Part shown: positions 1 through 7,529 of the stretch, in pieces | How the letters are laid out: each line of letters begins with the position of its first letter | Position numbering within the stretch: position 1 is the first letter of the stretch | Source of the DNA: a virus | DNA length: 31,314 nucleotides | IMG/VR virus record: IMGVR_UViG_3300020179_001525 | Location: 1 to 31,314 of that record | Strand: one strand, 5' to 3' | Notes under the pieces: model-generated | The model's input: only the letters and a program-made list of their open reading frames with translations | Told to the model about the DNA's origin: nothing | The model's database searches: none | Made by a program: the position numbers and the translations under genes

Positions 1-1
1 G

Positions 2-721
2 AACGTCGCGCTCGACAATGACCCGCTTGAGTTTGGTCCCAAGCGGCTGAACAACAAGGTCGCGGAGAGCCGTGATCATTTGACGCGCTGCGAGCAATTG
101 TTCGTGCGCGTGAGCCATTGGCTTCAGCTTTACAAGCGCGCCCATCGCGCCGCGCAACTCGATTTTGACCTCGCCATGCAGGATATGTTGGCGAACGATC
201 CCGAAGTGCGTGCGGGCCGCAACGTCAAAGACCGTGACGCGATTGCGACCGTCAAGATGCGCGAACGCCGTGAAGAACTAGATCGCCTTGCGATCACGAT
301 TCAGGATTTGGAAGCCCTGATGACCGTGATCAAGTCCAAGCGCACCGATCTGAAAGATTCGCAAGGTCGCCTGAAGGATCAGATTCGCCTCTGCCAAGAG
401 GAAGTCGGCTTGGGTGCGAAGTGGGGGTCTAAAGCGGGCAATAGCGCGCAGATTTTGGACTCGGCTCCTGCGGTTGACGCGGTGACCATGCGCGACATCA
501 ACGATTTGCTTGAGGGCAAGGCCGAATCCGACTTGGGCAAGATTCAGCCGAAGGCCGTGGGCTTTGAGAAGCCTGAGCCTTTGCCCGTCAATGACGCTTT
601 CAAGGGCACGTCCGGCGATCAGACGGATTTGGACGCGCTGCTTGAGGACGTCGATCCTTCGGAACCCGCGCCCGCGAAGAACACAGACGTATCTATCGAC
701 GACCTGCTCGATTTTATCTGA
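2..721 (+). CDS. Coiled-coil protein, possibly UvsY-like recombination mediator (5' partial)
   Basis: The reading frame is open to the left edge, so the true start lies outside the window; the first full codon is at position 2. The visible 239 residues begin with a mostly helical, charged part containing a WLQLYKRAH segment and IKSKRTDLKDSQGRLKDQ, followed by a low-complexity acidic linker and a C-terminal tail SIDDLLDFI. The helical layout and the IKSK/R...K element loosely recall T4 UvsY, the mediator that loads UvsX recombinase on SSB-coated DNA. Neighbours support such a role: an SSB-like gene, a RuvC-type resolvase and RecA follow directly. The resemblance is by eye only and a plain coiled-coil protein of unknown function is equally possible. 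The acidic tail resembles tails on other proteins in this block. The gene itself is certain, its function is not. Confidence 0.6.
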   Translation, partial: NVALDNDPLEFGPKRLNNKVAESRDHLTRCEQLFVRVSHWLQLYKRAHRAAQLDFDLAMQDMLANDPEVRAGRNVKDRDAIATVKMRERREELDRLAITIQDLEALMTVIKSKRTDLKDSQGRLKDQIRLCQEEVGLGAKWGSKAGNSAQILDSAPAVDAVTMRDINDLLEGKAESDLGKIQPKAVGFEKPEPLPVNDAFKGTSGDQTDLDALLEDVDPSEPAPAKNTDVSIDDLLDFI

Positions 722-828
722 GTAGGGGGGGTGACCTGAATCCCCTTCGCGTATATCTACTTGCCCGATGCTAGTCCCGCCAATAACGGCATGACAAACG
801 GGTGTAACAACCAATAGGGAGTCTGAAG

Positions 829-1524
829 ATGAGTGACGGTTTCGTTGATTTCGGTTTCGGTGATGGCGACAAGGCTCTGAATCGCAAGACCAAGAAGTTT
901 GACCCCGAGGCGGGCAAGACTTACTTGGTTTCGTTCGTCTGGTATCGGGAATACAACGCGGACGGCACGCCGAATCTCAGCAAGAACCTGCGGTTCACGA
1001 ACTGCGAGCGTATCTACAAGGAAGGCGTCGGCTACTTTCTCTACAAGGGTCCGGCCTACGCGGAGTTCGGCAAGCCCAAGACGGCGATTGCGACGGTGAT
1101 TGCGGTGTGGCCCACGGACAATAAGGGCAACGCTGATATGTCCCGCTTGCAGGACGTCGAGGTTCTTCCGTGGATTTTCTCGTCGGACAAGTACGAGATT
1201 CTGGCCCGCGTGAATGACAAGTTCCCGCTGGTCAAGACCGACGTGCAGATCACTTGCACCGACAGCAAGTTCAAGAAGATCACCATCACGCCGGATAATA
1301 CGTCCGTGATGGACGCGCTTCGCAAGAGCGAGAAGCCGGGCGCGCAGGCTCTTCTCAAGAGCATTTACGCCGACGTGGACGCGATTGCGAACGGCATCCG
1401 TCGTGACCTTGCCCGCGACCTCTCGCTTGACGAGATTCGTGAGAAGTTGGGGATGGACGTTGCCTCTCCGAATTCCAGCCGCGTCTCTAAGGACGCTGAC
1501 GGTCTGCTCGACGACCTCGTTTGA
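829..1524 (+). CDS. Putative single-stranded DNA-binding protein
   Basis: This 231-residue protein starts at ATG 829 behind a good AGGGAG ribosome-binding site. The N-terminal two thirds is rich in beta-prone stretches, as expected for an OB-fold, with aromatic and basic residues (YREYN, LPWIFSSDKYE, KFKKITITP). It ends with a helical segment and an acidic tail, KDADGLLDDLV. A basic or aromatic core with a flexible acidic C-terminus is the usual plan of phage and bacterial SSBs, where the tail recruits partner proteins. It lies between a possible recombination mediator and a Holliday junction resolvase, which fits. The next gene starts just after its stop, so the two are probably co-translated. 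No diagnostic SSB motif was recognised; the call rests on composition, tail and context. Confidence 0.5.
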   Translation: MSDGFVDFGFGDGDKALNRKTKKFDPEAGKTYLVSFVWYREYNADGTPNLSKNLRFTNCERIYKEGVGYFLYKGPAYAEFGKPKTAIATVIAVWPTDNKGNADMSRLQDVEVLPWIFSSDKYEILARVNDKFPLVKTDVQITCTDSKFKKITITPDNTSVMDALRKSEKPGAQALLKSIYADVDAIANGIRRDLARDLSLDEIREKLGMDVASPNSSRVSKDADGLLDDLV

Positions 1525-1541
1525 TATGCGAGGGTCAGGCC

Positions 1542-2210
1542 GTGATCGTATTAGGGCTTGACCCCTCGCTTACAAACTACGGTTGGGCAGTTCACGACGA
1601 CTCCCATCCGATAGGTTCAACGTCACGATGCTCGCGCAGGGGACGCTTCCAGACGCCAGCAGATATGACGTTCGTAGACCGATACATCGCGCAACGCGAA
1701 TCCCTGCGGGCTTTGATTCGAGAAGTCAAGCCCGACAGGGTTGGCATAGAATTCCCCGTCTTCGACAATCTTTTTTCGGAGGGGATGTACGGGTTGTTTC
1801 TATACTCGTGCGAAGCCCTCAAGACTGAACGCTGCGACGTGGTTTTCTGGTCGCCCTTGCAGGTCAAGGCCCATGCCCGCGAGTCCCTTGCCCGCCCGAA
1901 AGGTTGGGTCATGGACAAGAAGGATATGGTGGATGCGTCGGTTAAAGACGCAGGTGGTTCCACTTGGAACCACAATGAGGCCGACGCCTATTTGGTCGCT
2001 CGGCTTTCGGCCCGCTTCTGGCGTCTGATTTCTTCAGAGTTGCTAGAGGGGGGCTTATCTACCGTGGAAGCCAAGTATTTCACGGAGATCAAGAAGTTCA
2101 TGCGCGGTAAGAACGCAGGCAAAGAAGTCCAGCGTGGCGTGATTTACCGCGAGGATGAACGCTTTTTCCTATGGTCACAACAGACTCAACAGGACGAACA
2201 AAATGGCTAA
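1542..2210 (+). CDS. RuvC-like Holliday junction resolvase
   Basis: The 222-residue product has the RNase H-fold pattern of RuvC resolvases: GLDPSLTNYGWAV at residues 5-17 with the first catalytic Asp at 7, GIEFPVF with Glu70, and NHNEADAYLVARL around residue 143 with Asp148 at the position of the last acidic ligand. Such enzymes cut four-way junctions symmetrically during recombination and before packaging. GTG 1542 was chosen because it places the first beta strand at the N-terminus and is preceded by AGGGTCAGG; a longer TTG start at 1521 overlaps the previous stop and lacks a good site. The 3' end overlaps the RecA start by 8 nt. The C-terminal 60 residues are charged and not recognised. 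Confidence 0.8.
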   Translation: MIVLGLDPSLTNYGWAVHDDSHPIGSTSRCSRRGRFQTPADMTFVDRYIAQRESLRALIREVKPDRVGIEFPVFDNLFSEGMYGLFLYSCEALKTERCDVVFWSPLQVKAHARESLARPKGWVMDKKDMVDASVKDAGGSTWNHNEADAYLVARLSARFWRLISSELLEGGLSTVEAKYFTEIKKFMRGKNAGKEVQRGVIYREDERFFLWSQQTQQDEQNG

Positions 2211-4698
2211 AGCATCAGCGACTCCGGTAGGTGCATTGGCGAAAGCCCGTGCTTTCGCGCTCGATAAGCGCAAGGACGAGTTCGAGAATATCCGCGTCAA
2301 GATGTCGTCCGACGATATGAAGGAATCACTCCCTCACGTCTCGTCCGGCTCGATTGTGGTCGATCATTTGATCGGCGGCATCCCGAATTCGTTTGGCGTT
2401 GCGCCGTGTCCTGGTTTCCCGCGTGGCCGTGTGAGTCAGATATGGGGACACGAGGGCGCAGGTAAATGCCTGCCCGCAGACACCCTCATCCATACCCCTC
2501 AAGGGATTCTCACGGTTGGAGAGATTTTTTCAAGTCAAGGGCTCGAACCTTTTTGTAAGTCGCAGACTACCGAAAAAACTTTCCCCCTCTTTAATCGTGA
2601 TGGAGAAGTTGAGACTACGACTCACTTCACGCACAACAATCGGAAAACAACGTATAAGATCCAGACTTTTTCAGGTAGTGCCGTTCGAAGTACGGCAAAC
2701 CACCCACATCTGGTGATGAGTCCCAACGGTTTTTGGGGTTGGAAGCACACTAGCAGGATCGAGCCTGGTGACTATCTCGTCACGTCTCGAAAGTTTGCTA
2801 AGGGTGAGGGTTCCTCTACGGACCTTGACACGCCATATATGCTTGGTCTCATCGTGGCAGACGGCCACTTGGACCCCGCTCGTGTGTCCGTCACGAATAA
2901 TGACGCTGACATTAAGCATTTCATCGAAAACCGTATGCCCGTTCTTTTGGGTATCCCCGCGCTGGCGTACCCAAATGAGCGCAGTCCTGGGTCCGTGAGC
3001 TATAACTTCAACGGCAAGGAATTCGTCCAGACTTTCTATTCGGACCTTGGTTGGGTCCCTTGTAATAGTCCTGAAAAGCATCTTGGTCGGAAGATTCGAT
3101 GCTTTGATGATCGAAGCATGATTGCTTTTCTTCAAGGCTACTTTGATTGCGAGTGCTCAGTCGATCATAGTGGTATTGAAGTTTCCTCTGCAAGCCGCTT
3201 ACTCTTGGATGAAGTAAAGATGGTTTTGCTTGGCCTGGGGATCATCAGCATCTTGCGCGAGAAAAAAGTCGCCGCTTACCCCGACAATGATTATTGGGTC
3301 TTGCGGGTTGATGGCGAAGAGGCTCGTAAGTTCATTCGTAAGATTGGCACCCGCTCGAAATCTCGTGCGGGACAGCATGAGACTTTCATGTGTCAACCTG
3401 CATCCGGAGGGGGCACTAATCACGACTCTATCCCCAATGTCGGTGGCTTACTTCAGGACCTTTACAGGTCGTTGTCGTCAACGACTCGTGAAGACCATCA
3501 TTTGATGGCCGATTACATGGGTCCGAATCCCCGTGCAAGACTCACTTATAATCGACTTGACCTGATTCTCTCGGCTTTAGAGGGTCGTGGTGATCGTATT
3601 CTTTTGGCTCGCCTTCGTGAGATCCAACACGCAAACTATTACTATGATCGTGTTGAGTCGGTGACTGAGAATGATCCAGAGCCGACTTTTGATTTTGCAA
3701 TGAGCAAGTCTGCTTCTTTCATCGCTAATGGGTTTGTGACGCACAATACCTCGATTGCGCTCTCGGCTGCGGCTCAGGTTTGTCGTGAGGGCGGCACGGT
3801 TCTCTACATAGATTGGGAAAACGACATTGTGCCCGATTACGCCATGGCCCTTGGCGTGCCCGTCACCGATGAGACCAAGTTTGAGTTGCTTCAGCCGGAC
3901 AATCTCGAAGACGGTATCAAGTACGCGCTGATTTACGCCGCCGCTGGTGTGGACTTGATCGTGTTTGACTCGGTGGGTGCGGCGATCCCACGGCGTTTGA
4001 CTGACCGTGACCTGAACGACGCCGCCGAGCAAGGCAAGGTCGGTGAAGTGCAAGCCGTTTGGTCACAGGAATTGCCCAACCTGAAGCGCATCATCGCGCG
4101 TTCGGGTACGGCGGTCATCGGCATCAGCCAAATCCGTGCGGAAATCGGCAAGATGGGGCATGGCCCGAGCACCAAGCCCCAAGGTGGTAACGCTTGGAAG
4201 TTCTACGCCAGCGTTCGTCTTGAATTGCGTCGCGTGCAATACGAGAACACGAAGGAAATGAACAACCTGACGCACAAGGTCGAAGATAAAGTCTCCGGCT
4301 CCGTCGTCAAGGTCAAGGCCGTCAAGTGCAAGATGTCTCGGTCGCAGGGTCGTGAGGAAATCTTCTACCTGCGTGGCGGTCAAGGCGTTGATAATATCAG
4401 GTCGATTCTGGAAATCGCCATCTCGCACGGCTTCATTAAAAAGCAAGGCGCGGGCTGGTTCACTTGGACCAAGCCCGATGGTTCTGCGATCAAGTTGCAG
4501 GGCATTGAGAAAATGCGGCAGCACATGGTCGATAACGCCGCCGATTTCAAGTTGATCGACTCGATTGTTCGTCCGGTGCTCGGCAGCGGTGAATCGGCCA
4601 AGCAGTTTGTCGAGGACGAGGATTACGAGCCCGTCGTTGGTGAGGACGAGCCGCAAGGCGACCTCATGGGCGAAGTTAGCGGTCTTTTGGACGAGTGA
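2203..4698 (+). CDS. recA: RecA/UvsX-type recombinase precursor with intein
   Basis: The precursor is 831 residues; removal of the intein leaves a 404-residue recombinase. Walker A (GHEGAGK/T) is split between Lys88 and Thr516 by the intein. After it come LYIDWEN, QPDNLEDGI, the Walker B strand LIVFDSVGAAI, ISQIRAEIGKMG, and QGGNAWKFYASVRLELRR, which is the bacterial RecA pattern rather than T4 UvsX. RecA forms filaments on single-stranded DNA and drives strand exchange. ATG 2203 is used because AGGA lies 9 nt upstream and it overlaps the RuvC-like stop by 8 nt, which suggests coupled translation. An acidic tail ends in LMGEVSGLLDE. An 8-bp hairpin lies near the start of the coding region. 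Confidence 0.93.
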   Translation: MAKASATPVGALAKARAFALDKRKDEFENIRVKMSSDDMKESLPHVSSGSIVVDHLIGGIPNSFGVAPCPGFPRGRVSQIWGHEGAGKCLPADTLIHTPQGILTVGEIFSSQGLEPFCKSQTTEKTFPLFNRDGEVETTTHFTHNNRKTTYKIQTFSGSAVRSTANHPHLVMSPNGFWGWKHTSRIEPGDYLVTSRKFAKGEGSSTDLDTPYMLGLIVADGHLDPARVSVTNNDADIKHFIENRMPVLLGIPALAYPNERSPGSVSYNFNGKEFVQTFYSDLGWVPCNSPEKHLGRKIRCFDDRSMIAFLQGYFDCECSVDHSGIEVSSASRLLLDEVKMVLLGLGIISILREKKVAAYPDNDYWVLRVDGEEARKFIRKIGTRSKSRAGQHETFMCQPASGGGTNHDSIPNVGGLLQDLYRSLSSTTREDHHLMADYMGPNPRARLTYNRLDLILSALEGRGDRILLARLREIQHANYYYDRVESVTENDPEPTFDFAMSKSASFIANGFVTHNTSIALSAAAQVCREGGTVLYIDWENDIVPDYAMALGVPVTDETKFELLQPDNLEDGIKYALIYAAAGVDLIVFDSVGAAIPRRLTDRDLNDAAEQGKVGEVQAVWSQELPNLKRIIARSGTAVIGISQIRAEIGKMGHGPSTKPQGGNAWKFYASVRLELRRVQYENTKEMNNLTHKVEDKVSGSVVKVKAVKCKMSRSQGREEIFYLRGGQGVDNIRSILEIAISHGFIKKQGAGWFTWTKPDGSAIKLQGIEKMRQHMVDNAADFKLIDSIVRPVLGSGESAKQFVEDEDYEPVVGEDEPQGDLMGEVSGLLDE
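2239..2258 (+). other. Hairpin in the 5' coding region of recA
   Basis: A perfect 8-bp inverted repeat GCGAAAGC/GCTTTCGC encloses a 4-nt loop (CCGT), 36 nt after the recA start codon. It could slow early elongation or could be chance in Ala/Lys/Arg-rich coding sequence. Confidence 0.4.
2467..3747 (+). mobile_element. Intein with LAGLIDADG homing endonuclease inside recA
   Basis: The 427-residue intein runs from Cys89 to Asn515 of the precursor. Splicing blocks are visible: block A starts with CLPADTLIHTPQG; block B has TANHPHL with the expected Thr-x-x-His; block G ends in FIANGFVTHN followed by Thr, the extein nucleophile. The endonuclease domain lies between, with two LAGLIDADG-type motifs, YMLGLIVADGHLD and FLQGYFDCECSV, each keeping its acidic residue, so nuclease activity is plausible. 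The element occupies codons for the ATP-binding P-loop, so RecA can work only after splicing. By eye the DNA is more AT-rich than the flanking RecA coding sequence, with different codon choice, in line with horizontal arrival. Boundaries are set from the conserved Cys and His-Asn/Thr junctions. Confidence 0.92.
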
Positions 4699-4701
4699 CC
4701 T

Positions 4702-5067
4702 ATGCCCGACTTGACGCTCGCCGAAGAACTCAACACGCCTGAAGGCCGTGCCGCCGTTGGGAATCTGCTCGCCGTTCTAAACGGCGACGGTGGGCATCAT
4801 TTGGCGAAGGTCGGTTTGGTGCAGGCCGCTAAAGACGCCGAGGCCCATTATCACGACGCCTTGCTTCGTTTCGATGCGTTGGCTTTCGACGTGGAAGCCT
4901 TCGTCGATACGGTCGAGCGTGCGGACGCGCATTGGAATAGCGACCGTGGTGGTCAACAGGTGCCGTTTCATGGCGACTTCGCTTACGTCCCGCCGAGCAC
5001 GCAAAATCGTCTGCGATGGTGGGCCGCGCGTCTAAAGAGGGCACGTTCCGGCAACGCATCGGCGTAA
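4702..5067 (+). CDS. Hypothetical protein, 121 residues
   Basis: ATG 4702 lies 3 nt after the recA stop, so the gene is probably in the same operon. The protein is mostly helical, with alternating acidic and basic segments, a His-rich stretch (GGHHLAKVG, AEAHYHDALL) and a basic C-terminus (LRWWAARLKRARSG). No family was recognised. Codon use matches the neighbours. Its place between RecA and the SbcC N-terminal half suggests an accessory role in recombination, but nothing in the sequence proves it. Confidence 0.75.
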   Translation: MPDLTLAEELNTPEGRAAVGNLLAVLNGDGGHHLAKVGLVQAAKDAEAHYHDALLRFDALAFDVEAFVDTVERADAHWNSDRGGQQVPFHGDFAYVPPSTQNRLRWWAARLKRARSGNASA

Positions 5068-5075
5068 TATAGTCC

Positions 5076-6254
5076 ATGCCTTTCCGTGTTCGTGTCCGAA
5101 ACTTTCAGTCGATCAAAGACGCCACGATTCGTGTTTCCGGCCTGACGGTAATCACAGGCCCGAACAATTCTGGCAAGACGGCGGCTTTGCGCGCCGTTCG
5201 TGGTGCGTTCACGAACGCACCCGCTGGCCCACTCGTCCGTAAAGGCGAGGCCCATTTGACCGTTGACCTGTCGTTCGACGATGGGCATACGCTCACTTGG
5301 GAAAAGGGCAACGAAAAACCCGAGGGCAAGGGCAAGGCGATCAATCGCTATGTCCTAGACGGCAAGGCGCTCGAAGGCGTCGGTCGTGGCGTGCCCCCCG
5401 AGGTTGAGGCTTTGGGCGTGCGCGAGATTAGCGCGGGTTCCGATGGCCTATGGCCGCAGATTGCTCGTCAGTTTGACGGCACGCTGTTTTTGGTAGACCG
5501 TCCGGGTTCCGTCGTGGCCGAGGCTCTTTCGGACGTGGAGCGCGTGGGCAAGTTGTCTGACGCGCTTCGGGCGAGTGAATCCGACCGCAGGACCATCGCT
5601 TCGGAAATCAAGGTGCGCCGTGCGGATATGACCCGCTTGCAAGAGCGTGCTCAGAAGTTCGACGGCTTGGACACCGTGTTAGAGGGCATCAACACGGTGG
5701 ACTTGAACGCGCTGCGAAATATGGCCCGCGAGATCGCCAGCCTGAAAGATTTAGCCGAAAGGCTCCGTAAATCCCGCGAGGATTTAGCGCCAATCGCGGG
5801 ATTTACGGCTAAAAGCGTCCCTGATTCGAGCGCGTGCTCGGCTAAAACCGCCGCCGACGAATCTCACGCCGCCGCCGCCCTCGCTGCCCGCCTCAAAAAC
5901 GCGCGTAGTAACTCACATAAGTATAATCTTCACGTCACGACGCCGCTTTTTTCTTTTTCTTTGTCCGGTTTGGAAGACTTGCGACGTCGCGCCCTCCTGA
6001 AAAAGACTCTGGAAAAAGACGCGCAGGATTTAGATTTACCGCCGTTGCCGAGTGCCGAGCGGATCGCCAAGTACCCTGCGGGCGTCGCCAAGATTCGGGA
6101 TTGGTCGATGCGATATGCGTCTGGTTTGACCGACGTGAATCTCTTGACGGATTCGTTGTCCGCATCCCGAGAACAACACGCCAACGCGGTGCAAGAAGCA
6201 CATGACGCTTTGCACGCGATGGGCGAGTGCCCGACTTGTGGGCACGCGACGTGA
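5076..6254 (+). CDS. SbcC/Rad50-like ATPase, N-terminal half ending at the zinc hook
   Basis: The 392-residue protein opens with the ABC-ATPase N-lobe typical of SbcC, Rad50 and RecF: FQSIKDATIRVSGLTVITG, then Walker A GPNNSGKT at 28-35. A charged coiled-coil region follows from about residue 160. The protein stops four residues after a CPTC pair (Cys385, Cys388), the Cys-x-x-Cys zinc hook found at the coiled-coil apex in SbcC/Rad50. There is no ABC signature, Walker B or H-loop; these are in a separate gene at 13971-14612. The split at the apex is the natural break for an antiparallel coiled coil. SbcD/Mre11 is encoded at 10632. The middle of the coil (residues about 250-300) is Ala/Ser-rich and poorly coiled-coil-like, and a 14-bp inverted repeat lies just before it. 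Confidence 0.85.
   Translation: MPFRVRVRNFQSIKDATIRVSGLTVITGPNNSGKTAALRAVRGAFTNAPAGPLVRKGEAHLTVDLSFDDGHTLTWEKGNEKPEGKGKAINRYVLDGKALEGVGRGVPPEVEALGVREISAGSDGLWPQIARQFDGTLFLVDRPGSVVAEALSDVERVGKLSDALRASESDRRTIASEIKVRRADMTRLQERAQKFDGLDTVLEGINTVDLNALRNMAREIASLKDLAERLRKSREDLAPIAGFTAKSVPDSSACSAKTAADESHAAAALAARLKNARSNSHKYNLHVTTPLFSFSLSGLEDLRRRALLKKTLEKDAQDLDLPPLPSAERIAKYPAGVAKIRDWSMRYASGLTDVNLLTDSLSASREQHANAVQEAHDALHAMGECPTCGHAT
5765..5808 (+). other. 14-bp perfect inverted repeat inside the SbcC N-half gene
   Basis: CCGTAAATCCCGCG at 5765-5778 is the exact reverse complement of 5795-5808, with a 16-nt loop. The surrounding sequence also repeats GATTTAG (5749 and 5781). It lies in an AT-richer coding patch and encodes part of the coiled coil. 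Such a stable stem inside a gene could affect translation or be a remnant of inserted sequence. Confidence 0.6.
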
Positions 6255-7441
6255 TTACTTGGGAATCCCTAGTAAGGGGACAAGAGTTCGATATCGACGA
6301 GCCTTTGTGGTCCGATTTGAACGCCACGCTCACTCAGGATCAAATCATCGACCTGCTTCAAGAAGCAGTCGAGAAGTCTGGTATGCCATATCCGATGCGG
6401 CATACGACGATTGAACAGGCTACGACTGATTTCTTGCGGCTGCGAAGTCTTGATACGCGGCTATTGTTGAAGCGCGAGCCATGGGAAACTGATTTCCCCT
6501 ACTCGTATCACAAACAGGATTTGTATATCGACCGTAGCAACGTCGGCGCACGTTCTTCTGACTACTTTCATCAGGCAAACAGAAACGCTACTGATCTTTC
6601 TTCATCACCTTCTGCTTTGCGGAGTTGGGCGACACCATCGCTGCGGAGGGGTTTATTCAAGGCTTTGTTTTCTTTCGGGGTAACAAAGATAACCCCTTCT
6701 GAGATCAGGACCGCAGGCTCTATTAGGAAGTATGTCGCCGCGCAGTTCCGGCCTTCGGCTGCGAAAGCCGTGTATGACCTTTATGGTGGTGGCCGTGTGC
6801 TGGACTTGTCTGCGGGTTGGGGTGATCGGTTATCAGCGGCGCTCGCGTGCGACAAGGTTACGCACTACACGGGCATTGATCCGAACTTCCGTCTGCATGG
6901 CGGCTATGCGGCCCAAGTCGAAGCCTACAATAGAAACCTCGACGGTGACCTGTTCGATTGGTTCAGCACGTTCACACCAAAGACGTGCAACCTGATATGC
7001 AGTCCTGCCGAGGACTTGACGCAGTTGGACGGGCCGTTCGATATTGCTTTCACTTCGCCGCCCTATTTCGACAAAGAACGCTACACCAAAGATCAAACGC
7101 AATCATGGATCAGATACAAGCGTTTGGACGCATGGTTGCAGGACTTTCTTTTCAAGACCTTAGCACTTGCTTGGGATAACTTGAAAGTTGGCGGGCACTT
7201 GTGCGTCAACATTGCAGACGTCCGTGCAGATGAGCGTGAAGAAGGCGGGTTTATCCGTTTGATAAACAGCATTTGTGATCCCATGAACGACTTTATCACA
7301 ACGCTGCCCAATGCCGTTTATCAGGGTGCGGTTGGATTGCGCTTACCTGTTCGTCCTAGTGATCGGCAAGCAATAGGCTCCGACGCCCTGTTTAGCAGTT
7401 TTTGCGAGCCGATTTGGGTCTGGAAAAAATCGGAGCCATAG
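6251..7441 (+). CDS. DNA methyltransferase with SPPY motif
   Basis: This 396-residue protein carries the SAM-binding motif I VLDLSAGWGDRL (residues 183-194), a motif-II-like acidic strand end THYTGIDPN, and the catalytic motif IV TSPPYF (Ser269-Tyr272), typical of enzymes that methylate exocyclic amino groups of adenine or cytosine. About 170 residues ahead of motif I are unrecognised and could hold target recognition or docking functions. GTG 6251 overlaps the preceding TGA by 4 nt and is preferred; an in-frame GTG at 6227 would add eight residues. It lacks the ESVFDLFGDS tail of the next three methyltransferases. Likely role: modification of phage DNA against host restriction. Target unknown. 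Confidence 0.8.
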   Translation: MITWESLVRGQEFDIDEPLWSDLNATLTQDQIIDLLQEAVEKSGMPYPMRHTTIEQATTDFLRLRSLDTRLLLKREPWETDFPYSYHKQDLYIDRSNVGARSSDYFHQANRNATDLSSSPSALRSWATPSLRRGLFKALFSFGVTKITPSEIRTAGSIRKYVAAQFRPSAAKAVYDLYGGGRVLDLSAGWGDRLSAALACDKVTHYTGIDPNFRLHGGYAAQVEAYNRNLDGDLFDWFSTFTPKTCNLICSPAEDLTQLDGPFDIAFTSPPYFDKERYTKDQTQSWIRYKRLDAWLQDFLFKTLALAWDNLKVGGHLCVNIADVRADEREEGGFIRLINSICDPMNDFITTLPNAVYQGAVGLRLPVRPSDRQAIGSDALFSSFCEPIWVWKKSEP

Positions 7442-7464
7442 AACCGCTCGAAAAACTTTCAAGT

Positions 7465-7486
7465 GATCTGCGCTATCGCGCAGATC
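7465..7486 (+). other. Intergenic hairpin before the Dam-like gene
   Basis: GATCTGCG and CGCAGATC form a perfect 8-bp stem with a 6-nt loop in the 88-nt gap between two methyltransferase genes. No T-run follows, so it is not a standard terminator. Both ends are GATC, the site of Dam-type enzymes, so methylation-sensitive control of the downstream gene is conceivable. Confidence 0.45.
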
Positions 7487-7529
7487 GCGTATTGAAACCG
7501 CACCCAAAAAATGCCCGAGGGTAATTCCA

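Noticed and set aside
722-828. G-run and C-run after the first gene as a terminator
   Set aside because: AGGGG and CCCCT can pair, but there is no T-run and the loop is long; the 107-nt gap otherwise shows only the ribosome-binding site of the next gene.
4063-4656. Minus-strand frame of 197 codons opposite recA
   Set aside because: It lies wholly inside the RecA coding region with clear RecA motifs on the plus strand; composition is that of an antisense shadow.
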